Shown: piece by piece, positions 1 to 10,782 of the stretch | Layout of the letters: every line of letters starts with the position of its first letter | Position numbering within the stretch: the stretch's first letter is position 1 | NCBI GenBank assembly: GCA_015680685.1 | Contig: MNCI01015527.1 | Span: 3,185-67,184, forward strand | Direction: 5' to 3' | Length of the DNA stretch: 64,000 nt | Source: Gnetum montanum | Lineage: Eukaryota; Streptophyta; Gnetopsida; Gnetales; Gnetaceae | The notes under the pieces: generated by a model | Told to the model about the DNA's origin: nothing | The model's database searches: none | What the model saw: the letters and a program-made list of their open reading frames with translations, nothing else | Position numbers and translations under genes: made by a program

Positions 1-525
1 ACCCTTAAACTCCTAGAAGCGGAACGAGTTCGACTTGATTACGAGCATTTAAGTGTGACTGCTTGGTAGCCCAGTGGTGTAGCTAGGGGGATCTACGCTT
101 GGTAACCCAGTGGCGTATTTGGGGTCTGCGCTTGGTAATCCCAGTGGTGTACCTAGGCCTATGCTTGGTAGTCCCAGTGGCAGTTGTGCACAAAGTCCAA
201 GATGTGTACGGTTGATCAAGGAATCGGTTGCTCGTCGCACTTAGGCTAGATTAGATTTCTTTACCTTTTCCTCCTAGCTTAGCTTAGTTAGTATTATTTT
301 CTACTGCCTTCAGGAGTAGCATAGATTAGGAAACACATCATACACCTCACCTAGACTAAACCATACGTGACATATGCAAAACTAGTCTAGATGGGAAGAC
401 AGCGAACTGCAACCTAAGGCTAACTATCTAGATACCACAACTAGTCCATCTGCGGAGTTCGACCGGATCGCGCGTGCGACGCTCGTTTCGTATGGTTGAG
501 TGTAGGGGTACCTCGCCACTCATCA
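1..525 (+). mobile_element. Family 1 LTR, right part (window edge)
   Basis: This is the R/U5 part of a family 1 LTR running off the left edge. It aligns by eye with 11279-11733 of element A, sharing the 'accttaaa...gcggaatgag' stretch, the 'ctcctagctta' block and the conserved terminus GGGGTACCTCGCCACTCATCA-type ending at 525. No primer site follows it. It is therefore the 3' LTR of an element lying to the left, or a solo LTR. Its U3 is outside the window. Confidence 0.85.
61..196 (+). repeat. 33-36 bp minisatellite inside the LTR, 4 copies
   Basis: Units start at 61, 97, 130 and 163, each beginning GCTTGGTA followed by a CCCAGTGG core. Lengths are 36, 33, 33 and about 33 bp. The equivalent place in element A's LTRs holds two units, as does the LTR at the right window edge. 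Unit number therefore varies between family members. Confidence 0.8.
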
Positions 526-632
526 AAGGAGATATCAGCTAAGGTCTTTGGAGATGTAATCCTAATGCTTCAAAATGTGACGATGTTTCTAAATTAAGTT
601 CTTTTTCATTCATGGGGAGTGTGAATAGAGGA

Positions 633-832
633 GAACATCCTAATAAAAAATTGTTATTTTGGATTGGAGCTAGAAATTTATTTGGTGTAGAATGTATTCA
701 TGTTTTGATTGATGGGGAATCCTAGGAAAATGTTATTTCTTCTAGGGTAGTTTCTAGATTGAGTTTGGTAACTAATCCTTATCCTAGACCTTATAAAGTG
801 CATTGGCTATTTAGATATTTCTCCCAAGAGGT
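633..832 (+). pseudogene. F protease (retropepsin) remnant
   Basis: Reading from 633 gives about 65 codons with one in-frame TAG. The catalytic region reads VLIDGES then ENVISS, matching the gypsy pattern of an Asp loop followed by N-V/I-I-S. It continues into RLSLVTNPYPRPYKVHW, which closely resembles the protease tail of element G (RPYIVHWLS at about 55900-55926). The retropepsin would cut the Gag-Pol polyprotein. The active-site loop is altered (DGES rather than D-S/T-G-A), so it is non-functional. Everything upstream, including gag, has been lost at the junction with the family 1 LTR. Confidence 0.7.
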
Positions 833-1289
833 CAGGGAATAATGTAATTTGAAATTTAAAATCAAAGGTTTTTATGATGTTGTTAAATGTCATGTTCTTC
901 CAATAGATTTTGATAATGTAATTCTTGATAGACCTTAGAATTTTGATAATGGTGCTCATTTTGATGAAGCAAGAAATGTATGATGTGTAGCTTGATCTAA
1001 TGGAATCCATGAGTTGATTTCTATCATGGCTGAATAAGTGAGGTAGCAAAGCTCATGTAATGCTTCCTTAATCCTTCTAGAAGAGAGGAAATATATTAAG
1101 GAGCATGATGAAAAAGATTTTGGTTTTGTTGTTATGACAATAGTTGCTACTAACCATAATGATCTATAGGTTGAACTTCTTATAGGTGTTCTAGGGTTGA
1201 AAGAGAAATTTTCCAAGGTTCTCAAGGAGGAATTGGATAGATTACCACTAATGAGGAATGTACAACATCAAATTGATTTTATTCTTGGT

Positions 1290-1960
1290 GCTAAAAATGC
1301 AAATGAGAGAGCTTACCTGATGGCACCAAATCAATAGCTTGAATTACAATGGAAAGTAGAGGAGTTACTTGCAAATGGCTTTATGAGGAAATCAATTTCA
1401 CCTTTTCCAGTTCTAGTAGTGCTAGTGCCAAAGAAGGACAATGATGAATGGAGGATGTGTAATGATTATAGGTAGTGAATAGGATAATAGTAAGGTAAAC
1501 ATTTCTTCTTTTAGGGATGGATGATATCCTTGACATCCTTGCCAATGCTAATTTTTTTTGCAAAATTAATTTAAAGAGTGGTTACCATCAAATCAAAATC
1601 TAGCCTAGTAATGAGTGGAAGATAGCTTTCAAGACACCATATGGATTATTTGAGTGGTTGGTTATGGCAGTTAGGCTCATAAATACACTTGCTACATTCA
1701 TGAGGTTGATGCATGATGTTTTGAAGGACTTGATTGGTTAGTGACGTATTGTCATTTTTGATGATATTTTGGTGTATAGTTCGAATGAGGAAGAGCTTTT
1801 GAATCACTTAGAAATGATGTATCTTAAGTTGGATGAGGCATAGTTGGTGATCAATGTGAAGAAAATTCATTTCTTCAAGAGGAAAATCACATATTTGGGA
1901 CATGTGATTTCATTAAACCAAATTTGAATGGAAGCTACCAAGGTGAAGGCTATTAGAAAT
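1290..1960 (+). pseudogene. F reverse transcriptase remnant
   Basis: Motifs appear in the expected order across several frames. First is a primer-grip lead-in ([17 protein letters not shown]), then [16 protein letters not shown]. Next is the MDDILDILANANFFCKINLK block with SGYHQIKI, then KTPYGLFEWLVM and LINTLATFMRLM. The catalytic FDDILVYSS sits at about 1758-1783, followed by LGHVISL. Both Asp of the catalytic pair survive, but there are at least eight in-frame stops and one or more frameshifts. This is the standard gypsy polymerase copying element RNA into DNA. It continues directly into RNase H. Confidence 0.8.
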
Positions 1961-2089
1961 TTGTGAACTTCTAAGAATGTTGGTGAGGTAAGATCATTCC
2001 TTGGTTTAGTAGGTTTTTATAGATTTCATGGCCTATGTTTGCTTTGTTAAAGAAAAATAAATATTTCAAGTGGGATAATGAAATCTAAG

Positions 2090-2560
2090 GGAGCTTTAAC
2101 TTGTTGAAAAAAATTACTAGTTAACTAATGCTTGTAATTCCATATTTTCATAAGCTTTTTTAGATGGAGTTGGATGTAAGTGGAGTTACAAGTGGTGGGG
2201 TTCTTTTATAAGAAAGTAGATGTATTACTTTATTTTCTAAAAATTTAAATAAGTCAAGGTAAAAATATAGCATATATGAAAAGGAGTTATACACTATTCT
2301 TCAAGTAATCAAGCATTGGATGCATTATTTGCTACCCAAATAGTTCACTTTGATAATAGATGACAAAGCACTTCAATTTATAAACCCACAAAAGAAGTTG
2401 AGTGTAAAGCACATGAAGTGGGTTGCACAATTACACAAGTTTAATTTTGTGTTGAAGCACAAAAATGGAAAAGCCAATGTGGTGGCTAATGTAGTGTCCA
2501 TGGTGCATGTGGTGAATTTTGGTGTATCTCATATGGAAGACATGGATGATTTTACTTCTT
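2090..2560 (+). pseudogene. F RNase H remnant
   Basis: The first catalytic Asp lies in ELDVSGVTSGGVLL (about 2165-2207) and the Glu in YEKELYTI (about 2275-2298). The next Asp is in LIIDDKALQFI (about 2351-2380). The closing motif, normally ADALS, reads VANVVS, so the last Asp appears replaced by Asn, a G-to-A type change. The domain removes element RNA from RNA:DNA hybrids during reverse transcription. The stretch from 2350 to 2588 is open, while earlier parts carry stops. Confidence 0.75.
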
Positions 2561-2639
2561 TGTATAAGCATGATGATGATTTTGGGTAGGTTTGGAGGAG
2601 CCTCAAAGAGGCATTAATGAGTAGGATAGAACAATGCAA

Positions 2640-3765
2640 AAACTATCATATTCAAAGTGAACTACTATTTAATAATGGAAAGGTATGTACTCTAATTATG
2701 ATTAAAAAAAAGATTTTGTTTGAAAACCATTGTAGTGGTATGGTAAGTCACATGGGCAAGGATTAAACATTAGAACTTATTGGTAGGCACTATTTTTGGT
2801 CTAGTATGGCAACTGAAGTTTCCAAATTTATGAAGGAATATTTCACTTTTCAGAAGTTAAAAGGAGATAAAGGAGTGAGTGGACATTATATGACTTTTCC
2901 AATTCCCAAGGGTCCATGGTAAAGCCCGTCTATGAATTTTGTAAGTGGTGTTCCAAAAATCAAAAGTGGGAATGATGCAAGTTTTGTTATTATTGATAGG
3001 TTCTCCAAAATGGCACATTTCATTCCATGAAAGAAGATGAGTGATTCTTCTCATGTGGAAATTTTTTTTTTCCAACATGTTGTGAAGTTACATAGAATTC
3101 CTTTAAATATTGTTAGTGATAGAGACTCTAAATTCACAAGTCATTTTTGGAGGTCTCTTTAAAAAATTTAGGAATAAAATTGAATTTTTCTAGTGCATAT
3201 CATCCACAATGTAATGACCAAATAGAGGTGGTGAATAAATCCTTGCTATACATATTGACATGTTTATGTCATGGATAGTCAAACAAATGGAAAAACTGGT
3301 TGTATCATGTTGAGTTTTCTTACAATGATGCTTTTCATGTTGCTATTGAACAAAACCCATTTGAGGTAAACTATGATTTTGTACAAAGATTGTGAATACT
3401 TTCAAGAGCTTTGTTGGTGAAGCTCAACTTAGTGTTACTTTTGTATAAGAGATGAGGGATCTCCATGCATAAGTAAAATTAAATCTAGAGCAAAAGGCTG
3501 AAGAGAAAGTATTTAAGAGTAGTGAGGATAAAAAAGGCCTAATTTTACTATTGGTGACTTCATTTGGATGCACTTGAAGAAGAAACAATTGAGAGGTGTT
3601 AACTTCTCCATGTTGAAAGCCAAGAAGATGGAGCGTTTTAAAATCAAGACTAAGATCAATGATCATGATTTTAATATTGATTTACCAAATGATGTTGGTA
3701 TGTATTTTGTGTTTAATTTTTTAGATCTTATGCACTATCATGAACTAGTTGATGAGAATATCATA
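2640..3765 (+). pseudogene. F integrase remnant
   Basis: The zinc-binding region is recognisable (HCSGMVSHMGKD, then HYFWSSM). In the core, the first catalytic Asp is replaced: the motif reads [10 protein letters not shown] where gypsy elements have DF. The second is kept in VSDRDSKF (about 3115-3138). The Glu region reads YHPQCNDQIEVVNKSL. The C-terminal part resembles the GKR-like and PDLP segments (KIND...FNIDLPND at about 3652-3690). Several frameshifts are present. The enzyme would insert element cDNA, but this copy is dead. Confidence 0.75.
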
Positions 3766-3810
3766 TAGGGTAGCATCGATGAGTTGAAAAGGGCTATTAA
3801 TTAGTCCAAG

Positions 3811-3958
3811 TCTTTAATGGAGAAGAAGGAAATCGTACTCATGTAGAGGAAATCTTATAGTACTCAAGGAGTGAAGAGGCATGAGTACTTGATCCACTAA
3901 GAGGATCAATCTATTGATGATGCTATATGGATCCATGAGATCAAACTTATTGAGTGGG
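3811..3958 (+). pseudogene. F chromodomain-like tail
   Basis: Downstream of the integrase one frame reads HEYLIH, then EDQSIDDAIWIHEIKL. This resembles the chromodomain pattern EYLV-W-(K)G-P-DATW-E-L of Reina/CRM-like chromoviruses. Such modules bind histone tails and direct integration. The conserved W of the LVKW motif corresponds to an altered or stop position. It sits just before the GAGTGGGGGA polypurine tract. Homology is judged by pattern only. Confidence 0.5.
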
Positions 3959-3961
3959 GGA
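3950..3961 (+). other. F polypurine tract
   Basis: The sequence GAGTGGGGGA lies between the integrase/chromodomain end and the presumed LTR start, the usual place for plus-strand DNA priming. Confidence 0.5.
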
Positions 3962-4968
3962 TCATTTTTACCCCTATTTCTTTGTTCACATGAGTTCACT
4001 TTTTTTGAAGGATGGGAAGGATATCTCTTCTTATTTCCTTTTTCATCTCTATAGGTGGTTGATTTATAGGTTTGAGAAGCTAGCAAGTCTTCTCTTATTG
4101 TAATAGATACATCTTGAGGAAGACTTCTCTTATTGTAGTAGAGACATTTTGGAGGAGACTTCTCTTACTATAGTAGAGACGTCTCAAGGAAGACGTCTCT
4201 TATTGTAGCAGAGACATCTTAGGGAAGATGTCTCTTAATATAGCAGAGATGCCTCTAGGAAGACATCTTCCCCATGGAGAAAATGTCTCTCTAACATAGA
4301 AGACATCTTTCCTACAAGTTGGGTTTTGATAAGAGACATCTTGCCAAGGCTAGAGATGACCCATACAACCAATGAAACTTCCAAAATCGCCCATCCCAAT
4401 TTGGGAAATAGCCGAGGTAAGTTGAAAAAGGATGGAAATATCAAGGGAGAAGGTGAAAAGACCATGGGAACAATTGAAAAACATCAAGTTAAGTTAAGAA
4501 AATATTTCTAGGTTTCTTATCTCCTCATTGTTCACAAATATTGATGTAAGTCACAATTGTTGATATTATGAGTGAGAGAGAGAGAGCTTAGTAAGAGAGG
4601 ATGTGAGAGCACATTGAGTGAGTGCAATTGGTGATGATAGCTCCAAGGTCAATTGTGTGGTGTGTTGACCTATGTGTTCTATTTTCTTATGTCTTACTTT
4701 TGAGTCGATATCTCAATCCTGGGTTATGGGAGAGATTTTCTATTAGTTGTATGTTGTAGTAAGAACAATCATTGTGTGGTTGTAGAGCCTTATGTTCTAT
4801 AATATCATTTAAGTGATTGAGAGATTTTTGGATACTTTTGAGTTTAGAGAACCCTATTGTAATCTTCTAATTGAATACTTGAAGATAGCTAGTTTTCCTA
4901 TTTTCTAGAAAATTAATTATCTTTTCAAAAGATCTTGATTTAGTATTTGAAGAAATTCAGCTGAAACA
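3962..4968 (+). mobile_element. F 3' LTR (family 2)
   Basis: The right half (about 4590-4968) aligns by eye with the reverse complement of 62124-62560. Shared phrases include 'gagagattttctat...ttgt', 'gtggt...agagcct' and 'gaagatagcta'. The U3 part holds a 35-bp tandem array and many AGACATCT motifs. A GA-rich microsatellite lies at about 4571-4586. The start is uncertain to about 50 bp because the TG terminus is not clear. Confidence 0.65.
4086..4295 (+). repeat. 35-bp tandem array, 6 units, in F LTR
   Basis: Six units of exactly 35 bp start at 4086, 4121, 4156, 4191, 4226 and 4261. The first five share AGACTTCTCTTATTGTAG and GAGACATCTTGAGGA-type halves; the sixth is more diverged. Each unit contains two arms that are near inverse complements (AGATGTCT and AGACATCT), so units can form small hairpins. 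Confidence 0.85.
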
Positions 4969-5959
4969 TTAGTTATTGAATGATGTCATCTTGAATTGAT
5001 AAGGGAAGAAAATTAGCTAGAGAATCTCTATAAAAAACTAAATTACATTAAAACTTCTAGATGGGATAAAGAATAAGTGAACAAAAGCAACTCCAAGAAT
5101 GAAGAAAAAATTATTAAAGTTGAGGGATGTTACAAATAAAAATTCATCTAAGATTGATTAAAAACCATGTAAATACTTGCTACACCAAGTCCAAAAGCTA
5201 CAAGAAAGGAGTTAAGTAAAAAAAAACAATGGATAAATGTATCTTTCATGTTGTAGACAAGACATCTTGGGTCAAGAACATTCAAATGAGAGCATAGAAT
5301 ACCAATAGAAAAACCTTAATGAATCAAATACCACAAAAAATATTTACCTTTTGAAGCAGTAGTAGCATTTCATATCTTCTAAACTCTCTACTTTTATAAC
5401 TACACAATTTGATTAACCTCTCAAAGATAATTAAATCTTGGTAAAATATGAGTATTATAATTAATAACATTATAAATAATCTTGAAATAATATGGAAAAC
5501 ATGATGATCATTAATCCAAGAAACATCAAGAAAACCATTATGAGAATCTTGAATAGTTACACTTAAATGCAAACTATCTAAAAAATTAAAAAATATAGAA
5601 TTTTTAGAAACATTAATGTCATAGAGAATCTTACACTAGGCAATCCATTGATTATTCATGTGAAGAGATGGAAAGGAGGAAATGTCAAGCTTACACCATG
5701 TACTAGAAAGGTGTGGATGCTTAATAGCCTACAATTCATTATTAATTGGAAGCCACTAAGGAAAAATCTTATCAAGTATAAAGGTAGAAATAGTAATATT
5801 ATTGAAGCTTTAAAAATCACTAATAAAATTCCAAACCTTCCAAATGTGCCTTCCAAAAAAGAAATGTCTAATAAATTAAAAACATCTGAATTTTTCAAAA
5901 AATGCCAAGATTTGGACAAAGCCCATTCTTAAAACCCATTATTGCAAAAAAAAAAAAAA

Positions 5960-6990
5960 AATAGAAGATTTGAACCAATTAATATAAGAGGCTAAAAGTT
6001 TACAATATTGATCATCATGGTAAAAAAGACGATTTGCAATAGCTTTGTTAATTTTTATCATAAAAAATGAGTCATTTGCAAAATGCATAGTTAATAAAGT
6101 AAGAAGATTATTTTTAATAAATATGTCTTATAACAAATTATGATCCTTATTCTTCTGTATAGCATGACAAAGAAAACCTATCGCATGATGAAGAGATGAA
6201 GAGTAAGAGGGTAACCTTACCTAATTAAGCATTTAAGATTAAAACTATTAGTAATGCCAACATTTATAGCCACAAGTGCATTAGCATTTGCAAAAGATTT
6301 TTCACCATCCTGAGAAGTTTTTCTTTAAAACCATTCTTGCAAAGACAAATAATAATAAACTATCATTCAATAATATCATATGTTTTAGCATAATCAAGTT
6401 TTGAAAATGTAGTGTCTTGATTGGAATAATTAGCCCACTATATACCATTTTAAGCTACAACAACAATGTCTAGAATATATCTACCTTTAACAAAGCCAAT
6501 TTACACTAATAATTGGTTTTACATTTTTATCAAGACATTTAACCAAAACTTTATAAGAAAAATTTAGAAGAGTAATAGGGCACCAATTACCAATGTGAAG
6601 AAGATCACATAGGAATAAGTTTAATAACTTGTCTACTTAACTCTTAACCAAGTAATCATTGTTCAGTGATTTCTACAAAAATACAATGAAGGTCCATACT
6701 AATAATATCCCAATGAATTTTAAAAAACTCAATGGAAATTCAAGCAAAACCTAAAGCTTTATTTTGGTCAAGCTAAATGCTACATCTTTAATTTTAGTAA
6801 AAGAGATATCTTGTTTAAGAAGATGGTTCTGACTACTATGAACAATATTAGGTAAATAATCATAATTAGAATAAAAATCCTCATGATTAAAACCCTCTAA
6901 AAAAAATATACATTGAAAATGTCTTCCAAGAAAACCATTGATAATAAAAGGATCAAAACTAATTTGACTATCAACTTTCATGGAAACTAC
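5960..6990 (-). pseudogene. LINE reverse transcriptase remnant
   Basis: Plant L1 RT motifs occur in order on the minus strand. They start with the pre-palm region DISFTKIKDVAFSLTKIK (about 6751-6810) followed by SIEFFKIHWDIIS. Next are PITLLNFSYKVLVKCL (about 6551-6582), GFVKGRYILDI (about 6461-6500) and LDYAKTYDIIE (about 6370-6400). Then come a RQG-type block now reading LIR-stop-GYPL and FANDSF at 6062-6082, where active LINEs have F/YADD. The first catalytic Asp of that pair is Asn here. The domain ends with YINWFKSS (about 5975-6000), matching the usual LN-KS motif. The enzyme would perform target-primed reverse transcription; this copy is inactive. Confidence 0.8.
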
Positions 6991-7479
6991 CTTTATCTTT
7001 TAAGAATTTAAAAAATATCTTGCATTGTGCTCCCTCTACTTTTAACCAATTAAGATGACTCTTGATGAGAGCACTCTTAACATTATGCATATTCCATTTT
7101 TTTTACTAAGAAAACATAGGCAAGTAATTGTTCAAAAATAAAATTAAATGGATTATTTTGTAGTACAATGCTAATTTATTGAATTTCATTGCAAATGTTT
7201 TTCTTAGTCTTACTTTGTCTCTTTACAAATTACTTACCCAACCAATGAGTAAAATTTCAAACACAATATATAGCACATAACCACTAGTTAATCCAACTTG
7301 ATTCACTAAGGAGTTTTATTTATACATTCGATAAAGATGTCAAAATACCTTTTCTAGAAAGATTAAGAAATAAATATGTATTCATATAGAAAAGCTTATA
7401 ATGTTAAATTGGAAATTTAAAACCAAATTCCAAACTAAGAGAAATTGAAAAATGAAATGAAAGAGTTACATCTTTATGA

Positions 7480-8060
7480 ACTATAATCTTTCCATCATGG
7501 AAAAAGAATAATAATTAAAAGAATAAAATCAATCAAGTCTTTCAAAAATCTAGTTATGACCTTCATAGAGATTAGACCAAGTAAACCAATCATCATGATG
7601 AATATTTGATCTAGAAATATCAAATAAATAAAATTGTTCCTTAAGATCACATCAAATAGAAGGCCATGACCTGCAAGAATAGAAGAAGCTTCATCAATTT
7701 TATCATAAAAAGTTTCAATCATATTAAAATCACTCTAAAAAATCCAAGGAATGTTAGGTAAACTTTGGAGAAGAAATTTCCTTAGAGAAATTCTATTTGT
7801 AGAACTAGTAGTATCATAAATATTATAAATATCAAAAAGGCTTGAAGCACCTTAAAAAATTACCTTGACTATGGATATATCTTTGTTATGAAAGGGAATT
7901 TTTTTGATAAAAAATGATCAATAATGAAAGTTACACCACCTTGATCGATATTATAAGTATTAAATGCTACTATGAAGAATACTATTACCAACCACAAATA
8001 TATATGAATTGGAAATATTAATCTTTTGAGAAAGAATGAAATTAGAAACTAAATGTTGTG
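7480..8060 (-). pseudogene. LINE endonuclease (APE-like) remnant
   Basis: The minus strand reads PWIF-stop-SDFNMIE at about 7714-7752, equivalent to the PW-GDFN motif of APE-type LINE endonucleases with G replaced by S. Further on are DDWFTWSNLYE (about 7562-7595) and ERLD (about 7532-7543), the FTWSN and RLDR motifs of the C-terminal part. Upstream, GGVTFII resembles the GGVAILI strand. Frames differ between blocks, so indels are present. The enzyme would nick target DNA. Confidence 0.75.
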
Positions 8061-8099
8061 TATGAAGAAAAGCAATGAAAAATTTTATCCAAATTATAT

Positions 8100-8881
8100 T
8101 AGTAAGATCTCATACATTTTGTGAAAATTTAACCTTGGGTGAAGGGGGAGGAGGCCTCACCTTGTCAATGAAATCAACATTATCAAAAGAAATTATCTCC
8201 ATATCTTGACCATTAGCTAGAAGCAAATTATTAGTAATTAAAATATTATGTTGTAAATATTTGGTATATATTCATCAATTGATAGAATTTCATGACATTT
8301 TTTATTTTAAAGAACCATTTGAAAATTATCTAAATCAAAAATAAGTTTTTGTGAGACCTTCGAAATATATTTTAATTTCCACTTAGTCATTAAAGGATTC
8401 TTTGAAACTAATTTGACTGGAACCTTCCTTAAACATATATTTTATTGAATAGTAGTAAAAGAAAAGGGTAAGCTAACTATTAAAATGTCAACAAAAGAAA
8501 TTGTCACAATATTTGCAATATATGTAGAGAAAATCTTAGCAGAATCTATAACATTTGTAGAAGAAATCATAGTAGCATTTCCAATAGCTTGTTGGTGACA
8601 TGCTTGCATAACCTTTTTTTATAACATAAAAGGACATGAATTAAACATATTAATTTCTTGATAATAATAGAAAAATAACTTTGAAATATTGTAATAAACA
8701 ACCTTTTACACTTATCACTTCCACTAGCATGTAGAATAATTTCTTGCTTAAGAGAATCAAGATCAATGTCAATTATATATCGAGTTTTATGAAAACCACT
8801 AACAACATCTAAGGTTTCAAAATGATTGGTTGGTCTAACTTGAGAGGCAATATCCCTTGTAGCTTTTTGGAAATTTAACAA
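8100..8881 (-). pseudogene. LINE ORF1-like remnant (tentative)
   Basis: This lies upstream of the endonuclease on the same strand, where L1 ORF1 would be. One open stretch of 104 codons (8567-8881) has no motif I recognise. A later part reads NGQDMEIISFDNVDFIDK then VRPPPPSPKVKF, a basic, proline-rich segment. The assignment rests on position only. No zinc knuckle is visible. Confidence 0.35.
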
Positions 8882-8949
8882 AATAAGGAATCCTTCAAAA
8901 TTTAGAAGATATATTAAAAGAGAAAGTTCACTTTCGAATAATCAATAAA

Positions 8950-10777
8950 ACATAATGATGATTGAAAATGTTGATATAAGGACCTTAGAAACGATCATCA
9001 AATTAAAAAATTCTATAAAAAAAAGAAGTTTAATAAATAACAAGTATGGATACCATCTGATTAATTATTTGTCAATTGGTTGCATTAATGGGCATGCATT
9101 AATGTAGCCTCATTGGCATATCCCTATTGACTTATCTTTGGATATATTGAGGCATATGTGTTGATACTAGTACACTTGAAGCCTATATAAATGCATGTAC
9201 CATCTACATTTATTACATATTTGATCATTTTTGTAGTGAAGCTCTAGTAGTTTTTTTTCATAGAATTTAGCCAAATTTCCTTTAAGTGCTTGCAATGTGG
9301 ATTAAGTTAATTGTACAAAGTTTTATTCATATGCATGGTGTACCTCAATGCTTCAACATGATGACAATAAAATCAAGATTAATTTCTTCCATTGCCACAC
9401 TCGAATTAGCACTTAGTTTATTTTCAAACACTTTCATTTAAATGCATTTTACTTTCTTACACTTAGAAAATTAATATTTTATTTCATGAAAATGTGAGTA
9501 TGGCCACTTCAAGAATCATATATTAATGCTTGGTTATCTTAGCAGTGAATACTTAGTATACCTATTAGTAGACACTAGTAACCCAAAAACATTACTGTAA
9601 GTTCAAGATGAGGTACAAAGAGTTGGAATGGATACTCTATGCATAAGATAACTTAGTCTACTCTTACTATCATAGATAGATTAGAAATTAATATATTCCT
9701 CTCTTTGTCATTTTAATATTTTAATAATAAAAATAATAAAAATGAAATTATCTTATGCCTCAATCATGCTTAACCATACCAATCGAGAAAATAATAATGA
9801 ACACATAACACTTAGTTATTTAAAATATTGTTAGTTCCAAGATCCATGGAATTCAATTGAATCACACATACACACTTGTGATTCATATGGTTGGGTGTAG
9901 GGAACATTCATTGCTTATCAACATCCAAACCTCACTCTTTCCAAACTAGATTTAAATGACTTAAAAAACTTAAGAAACAAGGTAAATATCCTAGAATTTT
10001 TATGAAAACCTAGAATTTTCATGAAAACATATATTTGAAAATTTTCCTAAGTAATAGATTTATATCAATCATCAAGAAATTTTTATAATGGCAAAGAAAT
10101 GATGGTTCAACTTGAAAGATCACCTATTTAATTTAACAACATTGTATATAATATCAATAGAGTAGCAAAAGATCGACAAAACTTCAAACACTTGGCCTAT
10201 ATAAGCAAGGTTTCCTACCTTTGTTACTTCCCACCTCCACTAAAAGTTCAATATTTGCCTTACCTAGTAATGCTCATTTTGATCACAACATGACACTAAG
10301 AATCACAAGGCCAAGATGAAGTTAATTTATTTTGGGTTTCAACATCTAAATATTTGAAATTGATAATAAAATAATGTATTGGCTATTATGTTTGTTCGCA
10401 TGTTGTTCTTGAATTTTAAGGATATTAAAACCTTTTAAATTATGATTATTACATAACCTAAGTAACTTTCTAAACTTAATATAAGAATTTTGTTATTTTG
10501 CAAACCCAACCAACTTTCTAACATGAATAACAAAATTTTGTTATTTTCATAATTTATATGAAATTAAAGCTTTAATTTGATACAAAAATAAATGTTTAAA
10601 AGAATACATAATTGAGTCAAATTTTTATTTTTAGTAAAACCAAGCTTGATTTCAATTTTCATCCATATCTGCAACCCCTAAGTTGAATCTAAAATCTAGA
10701 ATAGGTTATTATCTTTAAAAATCATTTTCAAAGGAAACATTTTCATAACTTTTTTTGTAACTTGTGGTTTAGAATTT
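8950..10777. other. Unassigned AT-rich sequence
   Basis: I see no coding pattern, RNA gene or recognisable element here. A TATA-like CTATATAAATG at about 9182-9192, preceded by an inverted-repeat-like GCATTAATGGGCATGCATTAATG segment (about 9083-9105), may be a remnant of an LTR promoter. Confidence 0.4.
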
Positions 10778-10782
10778 TATAG
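10778..10782 (+). repeat. Target site duplication of element A (left)
   Basis: TATAG lies directly before the 5' LTR and is repeated exactly at 17163-17167 after the 3' LTR. Confidence 0.9.

Larger units (their letters stand above)
526..4968 (+). mobile_element. Element F: truncated Ty3/gypsy chromovirus-like element
   Basis: F is a decayed plus-strand gypsy element. It starts abruptly in protease at the edge of the family 1 LTR (525/526), so its 5' LTR and gag are missing. Order is protease, reverse transcriptase, RNase H, integrase, chromodomain-like tail and 3' LTR, as in chromoviruses. All domains carry stops and several frame changes. Its 3' LTR resembles the solo LTR at 62124-63161 (reverse orientation), which defines family 2. 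The exact right end is uncertain; a CA at 4967-4968 is a plausible terminus. Confidence 0.8.
5300..8881 (-). mobile_element. L1-type LINE, decayed
   Basis: A minus-strand non-LTR retrotransposon remnant. From right to left it shows an ORF1-like part (about 8100-8881), an endonuclease (about 7480-8060) and a reverse transcriptase (about 5960-6990), followed by a diverged C-terminal part to about 5300. No clear poly(A) tail, 5' end or target duplication is visible, so the outer limits are approximate. All parts have stops and frame changes. A 15-16 A run (about 5946-5961) falls inside the element and is not its tail. Confidence 0.75.

Noticed and set aside
61-196. Regularly spaced short repeats considered as a CRISPR array.
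   Set aside because: The units are contiguous tandem repeats inside an LTR in a plant-type genome, with no unique spacers.
49-240. A 63-codon minus-strand open frame with repeated GLPS residues.
   Set aside because: It is produced by the 33-bp LTR minisatellite; there is no independent coding signal.
5946-5961. A long A run that could be a LINE or retrogene tail.
   Set aside because: It falls inside the LINE reading region on the opposite strand, and RT-like coding continues beyond it.
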